Assembly (NCBI GenBank): GCA_900545535.1
Contig: UQZN01000011.1
Location: 30,317 to 94,316, forward strand
From: an uncultured Phascolarctobacterium sp.
Lineage (GTDB): Bacteria > Bacillota > Negativicutes > Acidaminococcales > Acidaminococcaceae
Direction: 5' to 3'
DNA: 64,000 nt
Shown: piece after piece, positions 59,544-64,000 of the stretch
Position numbering within the stretch: the stretch's first letter is position 1
Layout of the letters: each line of letters starts with the position of its first letter
Notes under the pieces: generated by a model
What the model saw: only the letters and a program-made list of their open reading frames with translations
What the model was told of the DNA's origin: nothing
Databases searched by the model: none
Translations under genes and position numbers: made by a program

Positions 59544-60668
59544 CTAGCTCATCTTTTCTTTAAAGGTTAAAAGCTTCTCGCGGTAATATTCATATTGTTT
59601 TTGGCGTGCCTCAATTTCGGCAGGTAGACCGGTTGAGATATCGTTGCAAAGAGTATCGAAACGGTCGAGAATATCAACAATGCGTTGTTGTTCTGGAAGC
59701 TGTGGTAGTGGTATTTTAATATCATTAAGATTCTTTTGATTCAATTTCGGCTGAGCTGCTCCAGTGATATAAGGCGTTAAATCAATAGAGTTTAAATACA
59801 TTTCAACATATCGCCTAGTTGCGTATTCATCAAATCTAAGTACATGTGCATGATTATTTACCCAGATTTTTCCCGAAACAGAAAATGCAATGGGTGTAGT
59901 TCGTGCTATAAGATTAGCACCATCCTCAGATATCAAGAGATAATCTCCGTCATAAATATAGTCTTTTACATAATCAACAATTCCAGATGCACCATAGTAT
60001 GGAATATCTCCATTTTCTCTACTTCCACTGGTAACAGGCTTTCTTTGCGAATCGCAATTTTCAGCTATTGTATCCAAAGTTACTGCTTGAATGCCCTCAG
60101 CTTCACTGAACAACTTGTTTTTATAATACTCATACTGTTTTTTTCTCGCTGTAAGCTCCGCTGTAAGCTCCGCTGTAAGCTCCGTGAAATTGTCTAGTAT
60201 GCGGGCAATTTCCTCTTGCACTGGCAAAGGGGGGAGGGGGATTTGAATGTGTTGTATCATGGGTTTTGTAAGTTGCGGAATACCTACTTTTGGTACATTG
60301 TAATCATTTTCAATGCTTTTCATGAAATGATACACATATTTTAAGCTCATTTTCACTTTTGGTGTTAATACTAGTAATCGTACTATAGGATAAAACGGAT
60401 AATCTCTATAGCTGGTCCAGCCAATAGTGCCCCTTGCAGAAATAGTTATACTTGGTTTTTCAATTTTAGCTTTATTTGTCCAACCATATAATGACTTATC
60501 TTCAATTCCATTGGATAAAATGGGAATACGAAATTCGTTGGTTCTAGTTTCTGAAAAGAATTCCTTTGGAACATCTCCCCCTGCTATAATATCGAATGCG
60601 TAGTCTAATGGCTTATGCTCTACCCCATTCGGACAAAGTTCCTTTATCAGCTCATCTAATTTACTCAT
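59544..60668 (-). CDS. hsdS: Type I restriction enzyme specificity subunit
   Basis: 374 residues with two target-recognition domains (about 1-150 and 190-330), each followed by a conserved helix: LPVQEEIARILDNFTEL and LPEQQRIVDILDRFDTL, both ending in KQYEYYxxKL. Between the halves lies a TELTAELTAELTA spacer encoded by three 12-bp repeats. Each TRD reads one half of a bipartite DNA target and the helices set the gap. It lies 3 bp behind hsdM. Confidence 0.93.
   Translation of the reverse strand: MSKLDELIKELCPNGVEHKPLDYAFDIIAGGDVPKEFFSETRTNEFRIPILSNGIEDKSLYGWTNKAKIEKPSITISARGTIGWTSYRDYPFYPIVRLLVLTPKVKMSLKYVYHFMKSIENDYNVPKVGIPQLTKPMIQHIQIPLPPLPVQEEIARILDNFTELTAELTAELTARKKQYEYYKNKLFSEAEGIQAVTLDTIAENCDSQRKPVTSGSRENGDIPYYGASGIVDYVKDYIYDGDYLLISEDGANLIARTTPIAFSVSGKIWVNNHAHVLRFDEYATRRYVEMYLNSIDLTPYITGAAQPKLNQKNLNDIKIPLPQLPEQQRIVDILDRFDTLCNDISTGLPAEIEARQKQYEYYREKLLTFKEKMS
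60148..60183 (-). repeat. Three 12-bp repeats in hsdS (TAEL repeats)
   Basis: GCTGTAAGCTCC on the plus strand is repeated three times without mismatch. It encodes the TAEL unit in the central helix of HsdS. In EcoR124I versus EcoR124II a change in TAEL copy number alters the target spacer by one base pair. Confidence 0.93.
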
Positions 60669-60671
60669 TGA

Positions 60672-62219
60672 TTACACCTCGATTTCTGCAATAATTTTAT
60701 CTATTTCAGTTCGAAGCGTATCTATATTTTTTACGGTTTCTTTTATTTGAGCATTCAATACATTGATATCAATAACTTCTCGTGTATCTTTCGTCTCCAC
60801 ATAAGAACTTACCGAAAGGTTATAGTTACCTTTAGCAATATCATCATTATCTACAGATTTTGAAATGTAGTCTATATCTTCTTTTCTGTCAAACAATTCC
60901 ATTATTTTTTCAATGTGTTCTTCTGTCAAAACGTTGTTATTAGTTTCTTTTTTGAAAAAATCTTCTCCGCTTGCATCTATAAACTGTGTTTTAGTATCGC
61001 TTTTATGTTTTGAAAGCACCAAGATGTTAACAGCGATAGAAGTACCGTAAAAAAGATTTGGCGCAAGAGAAATAACTGTTTCTACAAAGTTATTATCAAT
61101 TAAATATTTTCTGATTTTTTGTTCAGCACCGCCGCGATAAAAGATACCTGGGAAACAAACGATAACGGCACGTCCTTTCCCGGAAAGGTAACTTAGTGCA
61201 TGAAGCACGAAGGCAAAGTCAGCCTTAGATTTTGGTGCCAGCACACCTGCCGGAGCAAAGCGATCATCGTTTATAAGAGTTGGGTCATCGCTGCCAATCC
61301 AGTTAATTGAATACGGGGGGTTTGATACAATGGCATCAAAAGGTTTCTCATCTCTAAACTGAGGATCTATAAGCGTATTTCCAAGCGCGATATTGAACTT
61401 GTCATAGTTTACATTATGTAAAAACATATTCATACGAGCCAGGTTGTAGGTTGTATGGTTGATTTCTTGGCCAAAAAAACCATCTTCAATAATATGCTCG
61501 TCAAATTGTTTTTTTGCCTGCAATAACAAAGAACCTGAACCGGCAGCGGGGTCGTAAATCTTATTGATTGTTGTTTGCTTGTGTAGTGCTATTTTTGCAA
61601 TCAGTTTAGAAACACTCTGTGGTGTAAAAAATTCTCCTCCAGATTTGCCTGCGTTGGCAGCATAATTAGAGATTAAATACTCATATGCATCACCAAACAA
61701 ATCAATATTACTATTTTCAAAATCGCCAAAATCAAGCTCTTCAACACCTTTAATTACAGCGGCTAAACGGCTGTTTTTGTCCTTAACAGTATTGCCCAAG
61801 CGGTTGCTAGTGGTATCAAAATCGGCAAATAAGCCTTTGATATCCAGTTCAGACGGATAACCGTTAGCTGAACTTTCAATTGCTGAAAATATAGCTGCTA
61901 AATCGGTATTTAAGCTTTCATTTGTATTTGCATTTTTAGCGATGTTAGTAAACAACTGACTGGGATAAATAAAATAGCCTTTTGTTTTGATTGCGTCCTC
62001 TTTGATTTCTTTGGTTATAATGCTGTCAGGGAGTTCTGCGTAGTTGACACTATCGTCTCCTCCTTCAATGTAATTACAAAAGTTTTCGCTAATGAAACGA
62101 TAAAAAAGTGTTCCTAAAACATATTGTTTAAAATCCCATCCGTCTACAGAACCACGAACATCGTTGGCTATTTTCCAAATTTTAGATTGCAGTTCGGCTC
62201 TCTGTGCTGCACTTGACAT
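60672..62219 (-). CDS. hsdM: Type I DNA methyltransferase M subunit
   Basis: 515 residues. An N-terminal helical domain (KIWKIANDVRGSVDGWDFKQ), then DPAAGSGSLLLQAKKQF (AdoMet motif I) and DAIVSNPPYSINW (NPPY catalytic motif IV of N6-adenine methyltransferases). Modifies the target together with HsdS and protects it from HsdR. First large gene of the operon, preceded by GGAGGAATAAAA. Confidence 0.96.
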   Translation of the reverse strand: MSSAAQRAELQSKIWKIANDVRGSVDGWDFKQYVLGTLFYRFISENFCNYIEGGDDSVNYAELPDSIITKEIKEDAIKTKGYFIYPSQLFTNIAKNANTNESLNTDLAAIFSAIESSANGYPSELDIKGLFADFDTTSNRLGNTVKDKNSRLAAVIKGVEELDFGDFENSNIDLFGDAYEYLISNYAANAGKSGGEFFTPQSVSKLIAKIALHKQTTINKIYDPAAGSGSLLLQAKKQFDEHIIEDGFFGQEINHTTYNLARMNMFLHNVNYDKFNIALGNTLIDPQFRDEKPFDAIVSNPPYSINWIGSDDPTLINDDRFAPAGVLAPKSKADFAFVLHALSYLSGKGRAVIVCFPGIFYRGGAEQKIRKYLIDNNFVETVISLAPNLFYGTSIAVNILVLSKHKSDTKTQFIDASGEDFFKKETNNNVLTEEHIEKIMELFDRKEDIDYISKSVDNDDIAKGNYNLSVSSYVETKDTREVIDINVLNAQIKETVKNIDTLRTEIDKIIAEIEV

Positions 62220-62349
62220 TTTTATTCCTCCATATAATCATACTGAGTAATGCTCAAATCTTTGGGGCTGAGCTTGCTGAATTTTTGTTGTCATATATTA
62301 TCATAAATTTATGGCGATTAGTAAATTGAGCACTTTTCAATATCGTTGA

Positions 62350-62541
62350 CTACTCGATTGCCTGCCCGCTTGTCACCCATTCGTCAACCTCACTGACTTT
62401 AAATTTCCACAGTTTACCAATTCGATGGCAAGGTATTTTTTCAAGTCGGATCCATTTACGAACAGTTTCCACAGTAACACCCATGTGCTCGGCAATTTCT
62501 TTGGTGTTTACCCATGGTTCGGGTTTTATTATTTTACTCAT
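62350..62541 (-). CDS. Excisionase-type helix-turn-helix protein
   Basis: 63 residues from ATG 62541 (ACGGAGGTTTTAG upstream). WVNTKEIAEHMGVTVETVRK and IPCHRIGKLWKFKVSEVDEW are a MerR-like winged-helix domain of the excisionase family (helix_turn_helix_17 type). Such small proteins are often found at the head of hsd operons and may regulate them. It lies 130 bp upstream of hsdM. Confidence 0.88.
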   Translation of the reverse strand: MSKIIKPEPWVNTKEIAEHMGVTVETVRKWIRLEKIPCHRIGKLWKFKVSEVDEWVTSGQAIE

Positions 62542-62685
62542 GCTAAAACCTCCGTTTCTCTTGAGTAAAATCATAGCATAAATTACAATGAAAAAGTAGT
62601 GATTTCGCATAATTTGATAAAAGTATAAAGAATTAGGCAAAGGTGAATGCATCTATTACGTCAACAGACAGTGAATTTTTTTAGT

Positions 62686-62718
62686 AACCTGACACTGTTT
62701 CAAAAACGATGTCAGGTT
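62686..62718. other. Inverted repeat
   Basis: AACCTGACA and TGTCAGGTT arms with a 15-nt loop, without a T run. It marks the edge between the AT-rich hsd island and tag; function unknown. The 62542-62862 interval holds nothing else clear beyond a TATAAT-like sequence near 62764. Confidence 0.45.
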
Positions 62719-62862
62719 GCTTAATCTTTCGCTATTTATGATAGAATGGATTTTTATTTATGCTATAATACTGGTTAGATAAAGGCTATATCATTTTCTC
62801 TAAACTTAATTTTAGTACGTCATATTGATTATGATATTTATTGTAGGAAAGGATAATAAAAT

Positions 62863-63435
62863 ATGTGTAAAAAAAGCAGGTGTTCCTGGGCAGGTGATCT
62901 TCCGATATATATTGAGTATCATGACAAGGAGTGGGGGCGGCCTGTGCATGACGACAACAGGCTCTTTGAAATGTTGATTTTAGAGGGGATGCAGGCAGGC
63001 CTCAGCTGGATCACGGTGCTCAAAAAAAGAAAGGTGTTTCGGGAAGCTTTTGATAATTTTGATCCCAAGAAGGTAGCTCTTTATGACGAGGCAAAAATAC
63101 AGGAGCTGCTGGCAAATGCAGGGATCATCAGAAACCGTCTGAAAGTGGCCGCTGCGGTAACGAATGCTAAAACCTTCCTGGAGGTACAGAAAAAGCACGG
63201 AAGCTTTGATAAATTCATCTGGGCCTATGTAGATCATACTCCGATCAGAAACCATTGGGAAAAGATGGAGCAGATACCGGCCTCGACAGCACTGTCAGAT
63301 CAAATCAGTAAAGATCTGAAAAAGCTGGGATTTAAATTTGTTGGTTCAACGATCGTCTACGCATTCATGCAGGCCATAGGTATGGTGAATGACCATGTGA
63401 CGAACTGTTTTATTTATCAGGAGATGAATGGCTAG
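62863..63435 (+). CDS. tag: DNA-3-methyladenine glycosylase I
   Basis: 190 residues. RCSWAGDLPIYIEYHDKEWG at the start (zinc ligand Cys, conserved YHDxEWG), LFEMLILEGMQAGLSWITVL, NAGIIRNRLKVAAAVTNAK and a C-terminal GMVNDHVTNC zinc-binding stretch are the Tag signature. It removes 3-methyladenine from alkylated DNA. Confidence 0.96.
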   Translation: MCKKSRCSWAGDLPIYIEYHDKEWGRPVHDDNRLFEMLILEGMQAGLSWITVLKKRKVFREAFDNFDPKKVALYDEAKIQELLANAGIIRNRLKVAAAVTNAKTFLEVQKKHGSFDKFIWAYVDHTPIRNHWEKMEQIPASTALSDQISKDLKKLGFKFVGSTIVYAFMQAIGMVNDHVTNCFIYQEMNG

Positions 63436-63501
63436 TTTCTGATAAGGATATTGTTGATTACATACAGTAAAAATAACTTTATTGATGATCAGAAAAATTT
63501 A

Positions 63502-63540
63502 AAACAGGTCTGACAGAACATCCTGTCAGACCTGTTTATT
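63502..63540. terminator. Intrinsic terminator after tag
   Basis: AAACAGGTCTGACAG pairs perfectly with CTGTCAGACCTGTTT (15 bp, AACATC loop). It can serve both strands. Confidence 0.85.
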
Positions 63541-63721
63541 TATATGATTTGGAACACCGTAATTAAGCGATTTAGCATATGATTGTGATTAATACAGGTA
63601 ATCATACTGAATAAAAATCACGAATTACACTGAATGAAATTACCAAATATTATTGATTGGCATTTCAATAAATGTGTACAGGGGATGCTTGAGGGGTTAT
63701 ATATTTATATAGAAAGCCAAA

Positions 63722-64000
63722 TCACTTTATAATCAATATTTCCCGCAGTCTGTCCAGCGCTTTCAGACGGTGTTTGGTGATATTGCGCACCGTGCAGTGT
63801 AAACGTCTGGCTGCTTCGGCAGGTTTCAGGTCATTTACAAAAAGCAGCAGCAGTATCCTGCGCTGCTGTTCGTTCAGCTGCGCCAGTGCTGTCTGCAGAT
63901 CCAGCGATAGCAGTAATTGCGCCAGCTCGTCCAGAGCGCCGGCAGCGCTATAGCCGCTGTCCAGCAGGTCGATACCGGCCTCGCTGCCCGTATCGATCTG
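63722..64000 (-). CDS. Sigma-70-family region 4-like protein, truncated by window end
   Basis: The frame is open from the window end to a stop at 63722-63724, giving 92 C-terminal residues. LAQLNEQQRRILLLLFVNDL then KPAEAARRLHCTVRNITKHR and ALDRLREIL form a sigma region 4 helix-turn-helix, typical of the C-terminus of sigma factors. The start and sigma region 2 are outside the window, so its class cannot be given. Confidence 0.7.
   Translation of the reverse strand, partial: QIDTGSEAGIDLLDSGYSAAGALDELAQLLLSLDLQTALAQLNEQQRRILLLLFVNDLKPAEAARRLHCTVRNITKHRLKALDRLREILIIK

Noticed and set aside
60148..60183. Short direct repeats considered as a CRISPR remnant
   Set aside because: The units are contiguous 12-mers in frame within hsdS, without spacers or cas genes; no CRISPR array is present in the window.

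Overview
The window looks like chromosome of a diderm Firmicute of the class Negativicutes, most likely near Acidaminococcaceae/Phascolarctobacterium (inference). Support: Firmicute-type parAB/parS and Gram-positive-style gene families occur together with outer-membrane proteins (a type V autotransporter with a beta-barrel, a phosphoethanolamine transferase of the lipid-A-modifying type) and a Malonomonas-type Na+-pumping, biotin-dependent malonate decarboxylase.

Layout. 0-5 kb: GNAT acetyltransferases, an ACT-domain protein, a MerR/carboxymuconolactone-decarboxylase pair, then parA-parB with three perfect parS sites and a DnaA box. 5-8.6 kb: DUF554 and DUF4446 proteins, then a phosphoethanolamine transferase whose promoter spacer holds a run of ten G. 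8.9-15.7 kb: a branched-chain amino acid ABC operon (two binding proteins, livHMGF, CBS-ACT protein, DUF951). 16.3-21.5 kb: a YbhGFSR-type drug-export operon with a TetR regulator. 21.7-27.7 kb: two tiny membrane ORFs, mscS, ychF, a PHP phosphatase, an FAH-family hydrolase, a MATE pump with a palindromic operator, and a tautomerase. 28-31 kb: pantothenate operon (DUF2520, panB, panC, panD) behind an attenuator-like terminator. 31-36.6 kb: sbcDC, a patatin, an asparaginase.

36.7-50 kb is the most unusual region. A cobalamin-riboswitch-like RNA and a perfect terminator are followed by a second promoter and two terminator hairpins. Then come a small membrane protein, madB (carboxybiotin decarboxylase), a biotin ligase, a HutP-family RNA-binding antiterminator protein, a third terminator hairpin of the same kind, and madA-E-C-D-H-K-F-L-M-G plus an AEC transporter and a thioesterase. 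The three hairpins share a 22-nt AG-rich motif in identical phase. The simplest reading is a HutP-like protein that controls its own malonate decarboxylase operon by antitermination, with a B12-type riboswitch on top. I know of no description of such a circuit.

50-55 kb: a secreted papain-like protease fused to an autotransporter barrel, split by a frameshift at a G6 run, and a GMP synthase with a shortened glutaminase domain that seems to lack its catalytic residues. 55-62.6 kb: an AT-rich type I restriction-modification island (hsdR, an AAA ATPase, hsdS with TAEL repeats, hsdM, a small HTH protein). 62.8-64 kb: tag glycosylase and the 3' part of a sigma-factor-like gene running off the end. 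Three simple-repeat elements (G10 promoter, G6 frameshift, 12-bp hsdS repeats) suggest phase or specificity variation of surface and restriction functions.
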